Of a stretch of 64,000 nucleotides of DNA, positions 35,246 to 44,865 are shown piece by piece. Numbering within the stretch: the first letter of the stretch is position 1; every line of letters starts with the position of its first letter. The notes beneath the pieces are model-generated. The model saw only the letters and a list, made by a program, of their open reading frames with translations. It had not been told where the DNA came from and searched no databases. The position numbers and the translations under genes were made by a program. The DNA comes from Streptomyces sannanensis (GTDB lineage: Bacteria > Actinomycetota > Actinomycetes > Streptomycetales > Streptomycetaceae): positions 6,262,001-6,326,000 of the forward strand of contig NZ_BAAAYL010000001.1 in the NCBI RefSeq assembly GCF_039536205.1, in the 5' to 3' direction.

Positions 35246-36241
35246 GTGTCCTCCACCAAAACGGACAACCCGGTTCTCCGGGCCGTCCTGACCCACACCC
35301 AAGCCGAGAATCCCAGCGCGTTCCTCGCCCTGAACGAGGGCAACCGCACATTCAGCGTCCCTGGAATCGACGGCGTGATCACCTACCGTCGGGCCGGCCG
35401 CTACGCCGTTCAGTTCGGCGGCCCCTTCGCCGACCCCGCGTCCTACGACGCGCTGCTCGACCGCTTCGTCGCCCACATCCACGATGAGGGCCTGCGCCTG
35501 GTCGGCGTACAACTCCAGCGCGACGACGCCGAGGCGTACGCCCGCCATGGCTTCACGGTCAACCAGATCGGTTCCTCCTGGGCGCTGCGCATACCGGAGT
35601 TCACCCTGCGCGGCACCCGCTTCATGCAGCTGCGCAACAAGATCTCGCGGGCGCATCGCAACGGCCTGATGATCCAGGAGGTCCAGGCGTCGGACTGGCA
35701 GGACGGCCTGGCCGTCATCGACAAGGCGTGGCTCGGGTCCAAGGGCGAGGGCGCGCGCCCGCTGGAGTTCCTGGTGGGCCAGATCGGTGGTGAGGCGCAG
35801 TCGCTGCGCCGCCTCTTCGTCGGCACCATCGACGGCGCGCCCGTGGCGTACATCTCCTACTCGCCCGTGTACGGCTCGCGCTCCGGGTGGATGCACGACC
35901 TGAGCCGGCGGATCCCGGAGGGTTCCCCCGGACTCATGGAGGCCATCAACGCCCACGCCGTCGAGGTGTTCCGCGAGGAGGGGGTGCCGTGGCTGCACTT
36001 CGGCTTCACGCCCTTCACCGGCCTGGACGCGAGCCACGAGGTGCCCGGTCACAGTCCCGCCTTCCAGTGGCTGATGCACTTCCTGGCGGCCGAGGGTGCC
36101 GCGCTCTACCCCGCGCAGACACAGCTGGCCTACAAGCAGAAGTGGGCCGCGGACGTCTCCATCCCCGAGTACGTCGCCTTCGAAGGCCACGCCTCCCTCG
36201 CCGGATTCGCCCATATCTTCCGTGCCAGCAATGCTTTCTGA
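35246..36241 (+). CDS. DUF2156 (MprF C-terminal-like) aminoacyl-tRNA-dependent transferase, VlmA type
   Basis: 331 aa from the GTG at 35246 with GGGAG seven bases upstream. It is a soluble stand-alone form of the MprF catalytic domain, a double GNAT fold that moves an amino acid from aminoacyl-tRNA to an acceptor: GVQLQRDDAEAYARHGF, FMQLRNKISRAHRNGLM, and WMHDLSRRIPEGSPGLMEAI are family-like blocks. VlmA of valanimycin, which transfers serine from seryl-tRNA to isobutylhydroxylamine, is reported as MprF-related. Here the acceptor is inferred to be a long-chain N-alkylhydroxylamine and the donor the serylated tRNA-like RNA encoded divergently 177 bases away. Confidence 0.82.
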   Translation: MSSTKTDNPVLRAVLTHTQAENPSAFLALNEGNRTFSVPGIDGVITYRRAGRYAVQFGGPFADPASYDALLDRFVAHIHDEGLRLVGVQLQRDDAEAYARHGFTVNQIGSSWALRIPEFTLRGTRFMQLRNKISRAHRNGLMIQEVQASDWQDGLAVIDKAWLGSKGEGARPLEFLVGQIGGEAQSLRRLFVGTIDGAPVAYISYSPVYGSRSGWMHDLSRRIPEGSPGLMEAINAHAVEVFREEGVPWLHFGFTPFTGLDASHEVPGHSPAFQWLMHFLAAEGAALYPAQTQLAYKQKWAADVSIPEYVAFEGHASLAGFAHIFRASNAF

Positions 36242-36268
36242 CGATTCATCACACCGAGGAGTAAGACC

Positions 36269-36439
36269 ATGTCCCGCGCTGTACTGACCTCACTGACCAC
36301 CGACGAACTGCGCCATGCGATGGTCGAGCACCTGATGCGCATCATGGGGCTCCCCGACGACGAGTCGGTGGCCGACGAGGCCGACGGGATCCTGCTGGCC
36401 CTTGACGACCGGCTGCGCCAGGACACATCAGCAGCCTGA
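36269..36439 (+). CDS. 56-aa small protein in the transferase operon
   Basis: ATG 36269 has GAGGAG eight bases upstream and lies 27 bases after the transferase stop. The product is 56 aa, acidic and helical (SLTTDELRHAMVEHLMRIMG, then DEADGILLALDDRLRQ), with no Cys or membrane segment. I do not recognise it. The strong ribosome-binding site and close spacing support a real gene; it could be a small partner of the transferase. Confidence 0.65.
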   Translation: MSRAVLTSLTTDELRHAMVEHLMRIMGLPDDESVADEADGILLALDDRLRQDTSAA

Positions 36440-36456
36440 CCCCGGCGCCGCCGGAC

Positions 36457-36485
36457 CGGTCAGTGCCGTATCAGAACCGCATCAG
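36457..36485 (+). promoter_or_regulatory. SARP-type triple heptamer repeat, site 3
   Basis: CGGTCAG, GTATCAG and GCATCAG start at 36457, 36468 and 36479, again exactly 11 bp apart and oriented toward the desaturase. The first heptamer differs at one base from the consensus GNRTCAG. Confidence 0.64.
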
Positions 36486-36682
36486 CACGGTAGGCAAGGC
36501 TGGGTGGCACGTCAGCCCGGAGCCGGGCGCAGCGCATCGCACTGCCAGGGTACGAACGCGGCCAAGGACACAGCAGCCACCATGTGGTCCCCCATGTCTT
36601 CCGCTGCACGGCCTCCTCATCGTGGGCCGGCTGCCGTACCACCGCCTTGCCACCGGGCGCATCAGCCCAAGGAGTGCATCGC

Positions 36683-37798
36683 ATGTCATCGTCGCACGTC
36701 CCTCGCCAGAATGGTGTGGTCGAGTCGCTCGACGCGCGCCGCTCGTCCCCGCCCCGGCAGACCGCAGGAGCTTCCGCGACCTTCGCCGAGCTGCTCAAGC
36801 GTGTGAAGGCGGAAGGCCTGCTGGACTTCGACCCCCGCTACTACGCAGTCCGGTTGACGCTCAACACCCTGCTCCTTGCCGCGGGCTTCACGGCGTTCTT
36901 CCTCATCGGCGACTCGTGGTGGCAGCTGCTCGTGGCCGCGTGGATGGCGATGTGCGGAACGCAGAGTGCGTACATGTTCCACGACGCCGGCCACAAGGCC
37001 ATGTTCCGTAACAAGAAGGTGGCCACGGCCGTCGGCTATATCCACGCCAACCTGATCAACGGAGCGAGCTACGGCTGGTGGGTCAACCACCACAACCGTC
37101 ACCACAGCAACCCCAACCACCTCGACATGGACCCGGACATCGGGCGCCGCACCGCGATCTTCGACATCAAGCAGTACGCCTCCCGCCGCGGTGTCAAGCG
37201 CTTCATCGTCCGCTACCAGAGCGTGCTGTTCTTCGTGCTGCTGGTGCTGGAGTCGCTGAAGATGAGCAAGACCGCTCTGAAGGCGATCTCGCAGGGACAG
37301 ACCAAGCGTCCGGTACTGGAGGCCACGCTCGTCCTGTTGCGTGCCGCGATCTATCTGACCCTGCTGTTCACCGTTCTGTCCCCGCTGCTCGCCGTCGTCT
37401 TCCTCGTCGTCCAGCAGTTCCTCCAGGGGCTCTACTTCGGCATGATCTTCGCCCCGAACCACAAGGGCATGGAGGTCCGCGACGGCGAGGAGGAGACCCT
37501 CGACTGGCTGGAGCGGCAGGTGCTCACTTCCCGTAACATCCGCCCGTCGTGGCTCATCGACTTCCTCTACGGCGGCCTCAACTACCAGGTGGAGCACCAC
37601 CTCTTCCCGTCCATGGCGCAGAAGAACCTGCCCCGCGCCCGGGAACTGACCCGGGAGTACTGCGCGGAGCGGGGCGTCCCCTACCACGAGGTCGGCTTCT
37701 GGGCCTCGTACCGGGAGGTCGCCGGCTATCTGCACAAGGTCAGCGCGCCGGTCCGCCGGGGTGAGGCCGAGCAGGCGATGCGGCAGCGGGCCGCCTGA
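36683..37798 (+). CDS. membrane fatty-acid desaturase
   Basis: 371 aa; ATG 36683 has AAGGAG eight bases upstream. The three histidine boxes of diiron membrane desaturases are present: HDAGH near residue 100, HHNRHH near 135 and QVEHH near 302, between pairs of hydrophobic helices. It should introduce a double bond into a lipid-like chain, using electrons from ferredoxin or similar. Behind SARP site 3, it probably tailors the alkyl chain of the cluster product, for example to give an alkene next to the azoxy group. Exact position of the double bond cannot be read from sequence. Confidence 0.86.
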   Translation: MSSSHVPRQNGVVESLDARRSSPPRQTAGASATFAELLKRVKAEGLLDFDPRYYAVRLTLNTLLLAAGFTAFFLIGDSWWQLLVAAWMAMCGTQSAYMFHDAGHKAMFRNKKVATAVGYIHANLINGASYGWWVNHHNRHHSNPNHLDMDPDIGRRTAIFDIKQYASRRGVKRFIVRYQSVLFFVLLVLESLKMSKTALKAISQGQTKRPVLEATLVLLRAAIYLTLLFTVLSPLLAVVFLVVQQFLQGLYFGMIFAPNHKGMEVRDGEEETLDWLERQVLTSRNIRPSWLIDFLYGGLNYQVEHHLFPSMAQKNLPRARELTREYCAERGVPYHEVGFWASYREVAGYLHKVSAPVRRGEAEQAMRQRAA

Positions 37799-37872
37799 GC
37801 CGCGTTCCGCCGGCCGCTCTTCATGCCCGTACCCCAGAACGATCCCGACCATGACGAGGAGTTGTCCCCCTG

Positions 37873-39267
37873 ATGGCTGAGACCGCCGCGCTGCTGGGTG
37901 GCAGTGCAGACAGAGCGGCCGGCGCGGCGGCGATCGGTGACCGGCTGGACCGCATGCCGATCACCTCGACACATCGCAGGCTCACCGCGGTGGTCGGAGT
38001 CGGCCTGCTGTTCGATACGTTCGAGAACAACCTGTCCGGAACGATCTCCAAGGTCCTCCAGAACGACTTCGCCTTCAATGGCACCACGCTCAAACTCGTG
38101 CTGGCCTCCGCGTTCGTCGGCCAGTTCGTCGGCTCGCTGCTGCTCGGCAAGGTGGCGGACCGGTTCGGCAGGCGCCGCGCGTTCCTGGTGAACCTCGCGC
38201 TGTATTCCGGCTTCTCCCTGCTGGGAGCGTTCTCGCCCAACGCGGCGTGGCTGATCGCGACACGGTTCCTGGCGGGCATCGGGATCGGTGCCGAGCAGAC
38301 CCTTTCCGACTGTTATCTGGCGGACGTGCTCCCGGCGTCGAAGCGGGGGCGGTACACCGCGTGGGCCTACACCCTGGCCTTCTGCGGAGTACCGGCCGTC
38401 GGCTTCGCCGCGCTGTGGCTGGTGCCGCTGAGCCCGCTGGGCATCGACGGCTGGCGGTGGCTGTTCGTCCTGGGCTCGCTGGGCTCGGCCGTGGTGTGGG
38501 TCCTGCGCCGCCGGTTGATCGAGTCGCCGAGATGGCTCGCCGCGAACGGCCGTCTGGCGGAGGCCGAGCAGCTGGTTGCGCGGATGGAGTCCGACATCCC
38601 CTCGCACCGGCGCGAGTCCGCCCAGGACGTCACGAGGCCGGCCGCGCCGGCCGACAGCGAGGACCGGCCGCGGCTGCGGAGCATCTTCGCGGCGCGCTAC
38701 CGATCCCGCACCGCGATGCTGTGGGTCGTCAGCGCACTGTCCGTGTTCGGCTACTACGGCTTCGGGGCGCTCGCCCCTCAGATCCTGGCGGCCAAGGGCT
38801 ACGGAGTGGTGGCCGGCCTGGGCTTCACCGCCCTCTCCTTCCTCGGCTACCCCCTCGGCTCCGCCCTGTCGCTTCCCGTGATCGACCGGTACGAGCGCAA
38901 GACCCTGGTGGCCGTCGTAGCCGCAGCCATGGTGGCGGCGGGCATGGGGTTCGCCTGCGCGAACTCCGTGACGCTCGTGGTCGTCTTCGGACTCGGCTAC
39001 ACGCTGTGCAGCAACATCTTCTCGAACGTCTTGCACGTGTACCTGGCCGAGCAGTATCCCACTGCCATCCGGGCCACCGCCTCGGGAGCCGCGTACTCCC
39101 TGTCCAAGCTCAGTGCAGCGGTGCTGCCCTTCGTCCTGCTGCCGGTACTCGATGCGCAGGGTCCCGGCATGCTCTTCGCGGTGATCTCCGCGGCGATGGT
39201 ACTGCTCGCGGCGACCGTACTGTTGCTGGGAGGCCGCACCACCGGAGCCTCGGTCGACGCGGCCTGA
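37873..39267 (+). CDS. MFS transporter (sugar-porter/MHS-like)
   Basis: 464 aa with 12 predicted helices. Motifs include GKVADRFGRRRAFLVNLALY between helices 2 and 3, RFLAGIGIGAEQTLSDCYLA around helix 4, and YLAEQYPTAIRATASGAAYS in the second half, all typical of the 12-helix sugar-porter/metabolite:H+ branch. It follows the desaturase by 74 bases on the same strand and may be co-transcribed. Valanimycin has an MFS resistance gene (vlmF), so export of the azoxy product is likely, though uptake of a precursor cannot be excluded. It marks the probable right edge of the cluster. Confidence 0.84.
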   Translation: MAETAALLGGSADRAAGAAAIGDRLDRMPITSTHRRLTAVVGVGLLFDTFENNLSGTISKVLQNDFAFNGTTLKLVLASAFVGQFVGSLLLGKVADRFGRRRAFLVNLALYSGFSLLGAFSPNAAWLIATRFLAGIGIGAEQTLSDCYLADVLPASKRGRYTAWAYTLAFCGVPAVGFAALWLVPLSPLGIDGWRWLFVLGSLGSAVVWVLRRRLIESPRWLAANGRLAEAEQLVARMESDIPSHRRESAQDVTRPAAPADSEDRPRLRSIFAARYRSRTAMLWVVSALSVFGYYGFGALAPQILAAKGYGVVAGLGFTALSFLGYPLGSALSLPVIDRYERKTLVAVVAAAMVAAGMGFACANSVTLVVVFGLGYTLCSNIFSNVLHVYLAEQYPTAIRATASGAAYSLSKLSAAVLPFVLLPVLDAQGPGMLFAVISAAMVLLAATVLLLGGRTTGASVDAA

Positions 39268-39385
39268 CGCGCCGGAACGATCGCGAGACGACCGGCCTCG
39301 TCGACGTCCTCGCCCGGCGTACGGCAGGATCGGTGAGCGCCTCGGTATCGGCCGCATCCCCGAACCCCCGCACCGCGCCCGGTCT

Positions 39386-39787
39386 TTGGTGATCGTTCCG
39401 GTGTTCTCGCTGAGCCGGCTCAGCAGTGAGGCGCTCACTGCCGCCGTTTCCATCGGCGACGAGGTGCGCGTGGCCACGGTCTGCCACTCCGAGCCCGAGG
39501 ACCGTGAGTACACCGCTGCGCTGACCCGCGACTGGGACCTGTGGAACCCGGGTGTTCCGCTGCTCCGCATTCCGTCCGCGTGTCGCGCGCTGGGCCGGCC
39601 GATCGCCGCGTACGTACGCGAGCCGGCCGCCCGGGCCCCGGACACCCGGATCACCGTCCTGATCCCCGAGGCCGAACCGGCCCGGCTGCGGCAGCGTCTG
39701 TTGCAGAACCAGCGTGGGGCGGTCGTGGCACACGCCCTGCGCCGGGACACCGACGCGGTGATCTGCCGGCTCCGCTTCCGCCTCTGA
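39386..39787 (+). pseudogene. C-terminal cytosolic domain of an APC permease, truncated
   Basis: About 133 residues starting VIVPVFSLSRLSSEALTAA and continuing HSEPEDREYTAALTRDWDLW and LGRPIAAYVREP. This is the UspA-like cytosolic tail of larger Streptomyces amino acid permeases; the 12 membrane helices are missing upstream, where the MFS gene now ends. The frame begins only at a TTG and has no evident ribosome-binding site. It looks like a deletion scar at the border of the biosynthetic cluster. The 298 bases after it hold no gene that I recognise. Confidence 0.6.
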
Positions 39788-40085
39788 GGGGCGTCGGTCC
39801 GGGCGCGGGATCGTGGAGCCACCGGAAGATGTCAAGGCGGCGTAAGAATCCCCGCCCGTTGCGCAAGGGTTGCGTCAAGGACCGGCCCCGGCAGGCCCCG
39901 GGCGGGGTTCGCCGGGGTAGCCCTGTACTGAGGCATCGCAAAGGGATCTGCGTGCCAGTGAGTGCCGAGACCGCCGTCGCAGTCAGCCCGGTCGGGTATC
40001 TCGTTCTGGCGCCGAATGTCCCGGTCAGGTGCTGAGCCGTACGCGTGCCGTCCGGCCAGGACGCACTATCGGTGGAGGTGGGCAG

Positions 40086-40835
40086 ATGGCCCCCTATCCG
40101 CTCCGTGACCGCATCGCGCTGCTCGCCGGCCTGGCTGGGCCCCTTGTCGCCGCGCTCGCGCTGATGCCGTTCCGCACGGACGTGTCGAACACGAACATGG
40201 CTTTGATTCTGGTCGTCGCCGTGGTGGCAGTCGCCGCCATCGGTAACCGGTTCGCCGGAGCACTGGCGGCCTTGTCGGCGGCGGCGTGGTTCGACTTCTT
40301 TCTCACCCGCCCGTATCAACGGTTCACCATCGCCGGCTCCCGTGACATCGCGACCGCTGTCCTGCTGCTGGTCGTGGGCCTGCTGGTGTCGCAGCTGGCC
40401 GCCCGTGCCCGCCGCCTGAGACTGGTCACCGTGACCGATGCCAGATATCTGGCCCGGATTCACGACACGGCCCAGATGGCCCGTATTCCGGGCTCGGGCG
40501 GCGCGGTCGTCGACTTCGTCGCGAAGCAGCTCACCGACATCCTCCATCTCCGGGGGTGCCGCTTCGAGTACGGCTCTCTGCTCGGGCATCCGCCGCGGTT
40601 GGAAGCGGACGGCAGCGTCGTCGTGGGGCACAGGAGCTGGGACGTCGACCGTCATGGCTGGCCGGAGGGCGAGGTCGAGGTCCGGGCCTTCGGCAACGGC
40701 CGCTACTTCGGACGGTTCATGCTCCAGCCCGACCCCGGGGTGGCGTCCACTCTGCAGGCCCGCCTCGTGGCGGTGACCCTCGCCGATCAGGCGGGTACGG
40801 CTCTCGACACCTCGGGGGCGGTGCCGGACGGCTGA
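40086..40835 (+). CDS. DUF4118 membrane protein (KdpD-like sensor region)
   Basis: 249 aa from ATG 40086 with GGAGG upstream. Four hydrophobic helices between about residues 12 and 105 form the DUF4118 module known from KdpD (ALAALSAAAWFDFFLTRPYQ is a hallmark segment), followed by a soluble GAF-like half. No kinase domain is present, so it is not a complete sensor kinase. It lies 180 bases before a kdpD stub and could be an accessory K+-related membrane sensor. Confidence 0.75.
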   Translation: MAPYPLRDRIALLAGLAGPLVAALALMPFRTDVSNTNMALILVVAVVAVAAIGNRFAGALAALSAAAWFDFFLTRPYQRFTIAGSRDIATAVLLLVVGLLVSQLAARARRLRLVTVTDARYLARIHDTAQMARIPGSGGAVVDFVAKQLTDILHLRGCRFEYGSLLGHPPRLEADGSVVVGHRSWDVDRHGWPEGEVEVRAFGNGRYFGRFMLQPDPGVASTLQARLVAVTLADQAGTALDTSGAVPDG

Positions 40836-41016
40836 CTGCCGGTGCGCATACGGAATCCTGTCCGCGGGAAAACGCCCGTCATCCCGCGCAGGCACCGGCC
40901 GCACGCCGGAGCGGCGAGCGCATCGGTGCAGGCCACGGACGAGCGGGCCGGCGGTCCCGTCGTTCGCACCGAGCGCACGATGGAGGTGAGGGTGAAGAAC
41001 GGACGGGATCCAGCCG

Positions 41017-41130
41017 ATGGCACGCGGACGTTTGCGGATCTACCTCGGGGCCGCGCCCGGGGTCGGAAAGACATACGCCATGCTCGAGGAGGGGCAGCGG
41101 TTGCGTGCCCACCAGCGCTGCACAAAATGA
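41017..41130 (+). pseudogene. kdpD: 5' stub of kdpD
   Basis: ATG 41017 opens a frame MARGRLRIYLGAAPGVGKTY (the KdpD N-terminal Walker A with GVGKT), continuing AMLEEGQRLRAHQR and ending at a stop after 37 codons. Full KdpD has about 850 residues, so everything after the first 35 is gone. The matching DUF4118 gene lies just upstream. The deletion joins this stub to unrelated sequence. Confidence 0.7.
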
Positions 41131-41471
41131 CTGAGGCAGGCAACGGCCCGACTGCCGGCCCGTACAGCTCTCGGTGGCTGCCGGGCCCTGGCTGCTGCGC
41201 ACCGCGATGTCGTGTTTCGGCTGATTCAGCAGTTTCGCGGTAAACCTGCGCCCTCAAGCCCTGGCGCTTTCACCGGTTCGGCCTCATCGGCCCACATTCA
41301 TCGGTGCGATTCCCATGGCCGGGACCGGCGGTCGGCCGCTGATGGCGGACCGGTGTGGGCGCCCGCACTGGTGCCCTGGGCAGGGCGGTTCCGGTTGCAG
41401 GCCGAGGCAGGATCGGCTGGCCTGGATCCGGACGCGCCAATGTGTCACACAGAACCGCACGAGGGGCCATC
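41131..41471. other. intergenic stretch without recognised gene
   Basis: 341 bases after the kdpD stub and before mscL. No coding frame with family-like sequence, no strong hairpin and no terminal inverted repeat were seen. The mscL promoter should be near its end. Confidence 0.4.
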
Positions 41472-41915
41472 ATGCTCAAGGGCTTCAAGAACTTCCTGAT
41501 GCGCGGCGATGTCGTCGTCGTGGCCGTGGGGCTGATCATCGCTCTGGCGTTCAGTACCCTGATCAAGGCATTCACGGACAGCGTGGTCAACCCGATCATC
41601 ACCCGGGCGCAGGGAGGTCACTCCGTCGGACTGGGCTGGCAGCTGGGCGATGCCGGGAACACCGCGACATACCTCGACGTCGGTCAGTTCCTCTCCGCGC
41701 TGATCTACTTCGTCATTTTCATGGCAGTCGTCTACTTCCTGATCGTTGCCCCGTACAAGTTCTTCCAGGCCCGGCGCGGGATCGTCGTCTTCGACGACCC
41801 GAAGCCGGTCAGGGCCTGCCCGGCGTGCCTCGCCGATGACATCCCGGCGAGTGCGTCCAAATGCCGCTACTGCGGCACCGACCAGCCTTCCACCCCAGCC
41901 CGGGACGCCGTCTGA
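41472..41915 (+). CDS. mscL: large-conductance mechanosensitive channel MscL with zinc ribbon
   Basis: 147 aa from ATG 41472 (GAGGGG upstream). The N-terminus MLKGFKNFLMRGDVVVVAVG and the first helix with AFSTLIKAFTDSVVNPII match MscL; a second helix follows (ALIYFVIFMAVVYFLIV). The C-terminus ends in two CxxC pairs (CPACLADD and CRYCG), a zinc-ribbon extension seen in Streptomyces versions. The channel releases solutes on hypo-osmotic shock. Monocistronic by spacing. Confidence 0.88.
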   Translation: MLKGFKNFLMRGDVVVVAVGLIIALAFSTLIKAFTDSVVNPIITRAQGGHSVGLGWQLGDAGNTATYLDVGQFLSALIYFVIFMAVVYFLIVAPYKFFQARRGIVVFDDPKPVRACPACLADDIPASASKCRYCGTDQPSTPARDAV

Positions 41916-42001
41916 GCCGTCGTGGTCAGGCGGGCGGGGAGACACCCAAGGCGGAGTCGGCGCGGGCGCACGTCTCGTCGGTACACGGAAGGAGTGCTCG
42001 G

Positions 42002-42941
42002 ATGGCTACAGCCGAATCCTTCCGTGCCGACTCCGGCCGCCCGCCCGCCGGTCCGTCCCCGCCTCGTGGGTTGCTGGACCTGCTCAGCGTAGCCCCGGTC
42101 GTCCTGGACACCGACGGGCGGATCGTGCTCTGGAGCCCGCAGGCCGAGGAACTGTTCGGTTACACCGCCCGGGAGGCCCTGGGCGAGTACGCGGGCCGGC
42201 TCCTGGTCCATGAGCAGCACCTCGAGCTGGTGATCAAGCTGTTCGTCGAAGTGACGAGTACCGGCCAGAGCTGGGCAGGTGCCTTTCCCGTCCGCCACAA
42301 GGACGGCAGCGACAGCGCAGTCTGCTGCCGGAGCATCCACCGCACCATGTCGGCCTGGAGGTCGCCTCCCGCTACCAGCCCGCCCATGCCTCCAGCGAGG
42401 TCGGCGGGGACTGGTTCGACGTCATTCCCCTGAACGGCGACAAGACGGCGCTGGTCGTGGGTGGCGTGATGGGCAGCGGTATCGACGCCGCCGCCGCCAT
42501 GGGCCGCCTGCGTACCGCCACCTGCACCTTTGCCGATCTCGACCTGACCCCCGACGAAGTGCTCCAGCACCTGGACAAGATCACGTTTGGCCTGGAGAAC
42601 TACATCGCCACCTGTCTCTACGCCGTCTACGACCCCCAGCGTGCGGAGTGCCACTTCGCCAACGCCGGTCATCTGCCCCCCCGCCCTGGTGCATGCCGAC
42701 CGCCCTCCCGAGGTGGTCGACCTGCCCGCCGGAGCCCCGCTCGGCGTCGGCGGCATCTCCGCCCGTCGACGAGCGCCTGGATGCTCTCCTCGATCTGCTG
42801 GACGGGCCCCCGCGCCCCCTGGAGGAGACGGCGGACCGGCTCCTTCGCACACTGTGTGGGCCGGAGCACCACGATGACGTCGCCCTGCTCATCGCCCGGA
42901 CCGGTCCCGGCACCGAGCCGGAGGCCGTGCCGGACACGTAG
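42002..42941 (+). pseudogene. PAS-SpoIIE (PP2C-type) phosphatase, multiply frameshifted
   Basis: An intact PAS domain opens at ATG 42002 (LSVAPVVLDTDGRIVLWSPQ, then EELFGYTAREALGEYAG). At about 42320 the frame changes and the sequence jumps to a SpoIIE phosphatase core (SSEVGGDWFDVIPLNGDK, GSGIDAAAAMGRLRTATC). Further shifts near 42690 and 42765 lead to PPALVHADRPPEVVDLPAG and finally HDDVALLIARTGPG with the stop at 42941. The GAF region usual between PAS and SpoIIE is deleted. At least three shifts show this regulator of an anti-sigma pathway is dead. Confidence 0.75.
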
Positions 42942-43173
42942 ACGGGTCCCGGTTTTCGCACTGTCGTACGAGCGATCATTCCGGAGCGGGACGGTTGGTG
43001 TGCACTTTCCCCGACTGTGCACCGAGAGTGAGCGGTCGCACACTACTGTGTGGGTCTGGTGGTCAACATGGGTGCTTCTCGCCCGAGTTGATCCCATTCC
43101 GACCTACCGGGCCGAACGTACATCCCACGAACACGCCACGCCGATCCTGGACCGCCACGTACCGAGGACGCCG

Positions 43174-44865
43174 ATGTCCCACCTTCGCGCACCCGCCGCA
43201 CGGCCGGACCGTCGTGAGGACGGGCGGCACGGCAGGCAGACCACCCGTCCCCAGCCATCGGCGGGCGGACGCCCCGTGGGGCTGCCGCAGCCCGTGCCGC
43301 AGCCCCCGCCCGAGGCCGGTCTACGTCCCCAACTGCTGCGCACTTCCGTGCTGCCGTCCGTCGCCACCACGCTCAGCGGGACGGCCGCCGTCGCCTTCAC
43401 CTTCCACGCCACGGCGGCCCGGCTGTCGGCCGCCCTGTGCGCCGCACTCGCCGGAACCGCGCTGCTCGCCTTCGCCGCCGTGGCCGGCGCCGCGATGGGA
43501 GCCGACCGGATTGCCGGAAACGTCGCCGAACGCTGCGACATCCTGCGCGGCGGCACTGCCCGCGCCCAGGCCGACCTGAGCGTTTTCGTGGAGGGACTCC
43601 GCCGCGGCGAAGGGCCGCCCGCGTGGCCGGCGCCGCCGCACAGCACGCCCCTCGGCGGCGAATTCGACCTGCTGGCAAAGGATCTGAACAGGACTCATGA
43701 AGCAGCGGTGACCGCGGTGGTGCAGGCCTGGCAGCGTTCCAGCAGCGCGTGCAGCGAACAGAAGGTGGAAGTCCTCGCCCATCTCGGCTGTCGGCTCCAG
43801 TCGCTTGTCCACCGGGAGATCTCGCTGCTCGACGAGTTGGAGCGGGACGTCGAGGACCCGGACCTGCTCGGGGACCTCTTCCGGGTCGACCATCTGGCCA
43901 CCCGGATCCGCCGCCATGCCGAGAACCTCGCAATCCTCGGTGGTGCCACGTCCCGGTATCAGTGGCGCATGCCGGTCGGCATGGCGGAGGTGCTGCGCTC
44001 GTCGCTGGCCGAGGTCGAACACTACACGCGCGTCAAACTGGTACCCCCGGCGGAGGGGACCCTGCGCGGCCACGCCGTCGCCGACGTCATCCACCTGCTC
44101 GCCGAACTGATCGAGAACGCCACGGTGTTCTCCGCCCCGCACACCGAGGTGCTGCTGCGCGCACAGCGTGTCGCGGCGGGCCTGGCGGTCGAGGTCGAGG
44201 ACCGGGGCCTGGGAATGCCCGTCACCGAGCAGGTCAGGATGAACGCGCTCCTCGCCGACCCCGACCAGGTCAATACCGGGCGGCTGCTCCAGGACGGTCG
44301 GATCGGCCTCTATGTGGTCGCCGCCCTGGCCCGTCGGCACGGCATCACGGTCCGGCTACAGGCCAATATCTACGGCGGGATCCAGGCGGTCCTGGTCCTG
44401 CCGCAGAGCCTGCTCGGACCCGACCAGGAGGACCTGGCCTTCCACGAGCCCGCCCCGGTCCCGGCGGTATTCCCGGTTGTCCCGCCCACCCTGGGCGACC
44501 AGGGCCCGGCGCGGCGGAACACCACCGTCCCCGCCCTGGGTGTCGTGCCCCCGCCGGTCCGCGGCGCGTATGTCGTTCGGACCGGCCCGGGCGGCGCTTA
44601 TACCGGCCCCACCGCCGAAAGTTCCGCCTCCGGTGGCCCTGTCGGCCGCCCCAGGCTGCCCAGACGCCGAGCCCGGGAAAACCTGGCCCGGCAGCTCAGG
44701 GACACTCCGCGGCCCCGTACACACAGCGAAGCGGCTGCCGCTCTCCCCGACCCCGGCCTGATGGCCGCCTTTCAGCGGGGCGCCGGACTGGCCGAGACGG
44801 CACAGCCCGACCCGCAGCCGGACACCGACGACCTCAAGGAGCAGATGACATGGCCGGAGAAGTAG
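43174..44865 (+). CDS. conservon histidine-kinase-like ATPase CvnA
   Basis: 563 aa from ATG 43174 with GAGG six bases upstream. Two hydrophobic helices lie near residues 55-110, then a helical region and a HATPase domain (ELIENATVFSAPHTEV for the N-box, then DRGLGMPV for the G1 box). The proline-rich C-terminus is typical of CvnA proteins, which sit at the membrane with CvnB-D in a G-protein-like switch of Streptomyces. A phospho-acceptor His domain is not evident. It overlaps the Roadblock gene by 16 bases; cvnC and cvnD are missing. Confidence 0.8.
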   Translation: MSHLRAPAARPDRREDGRHGRQTTRPQPSAGGRPVGLPQPVPQPPPEAGLRPQLLRTSVLPSVATTLSGTAAVAFTFHATAARLSAALCAALAGTALLAFAAVAGAAMGADRIAGNVAERCDILRGGTARAQADLSVFVEGLRRGEGPPAWPAPPHSTPLGGEFDLLAKDLNRTHEAAVTAVVQAWQRSSSACSEQKVEVLAHLGCRLQSLVHREISLLDELERDVEDPDLLGDLFRVDHLATRIRRHAENLAILGGATSRYQWRMPVGMAEVLRSSLAEVEHYTRVKLVPPAEGTLRGHAVADVIHLLAELIENATVFSAPHTEVLLRAQRVAAGLAVEVEDRGLGMPVTEQVRMNALLADPDQVNTGRLLQDGRIGLYVVAALARRHGITVRLQANIYGGIQAVLVLPQSLLGPDQEDLAFHEPAPVPAVFPVVPPTLGDQGPARRNTTVPALGVVPPPVRGAYVVRTGPGGAYTGPTAESSASGGPVGRPRLPRRRARENLARQLRDTPRPRTHSEAAAALPDPGLMAAFQRGAGLAETAQPDPQPDTDDLKEQMTWPEK

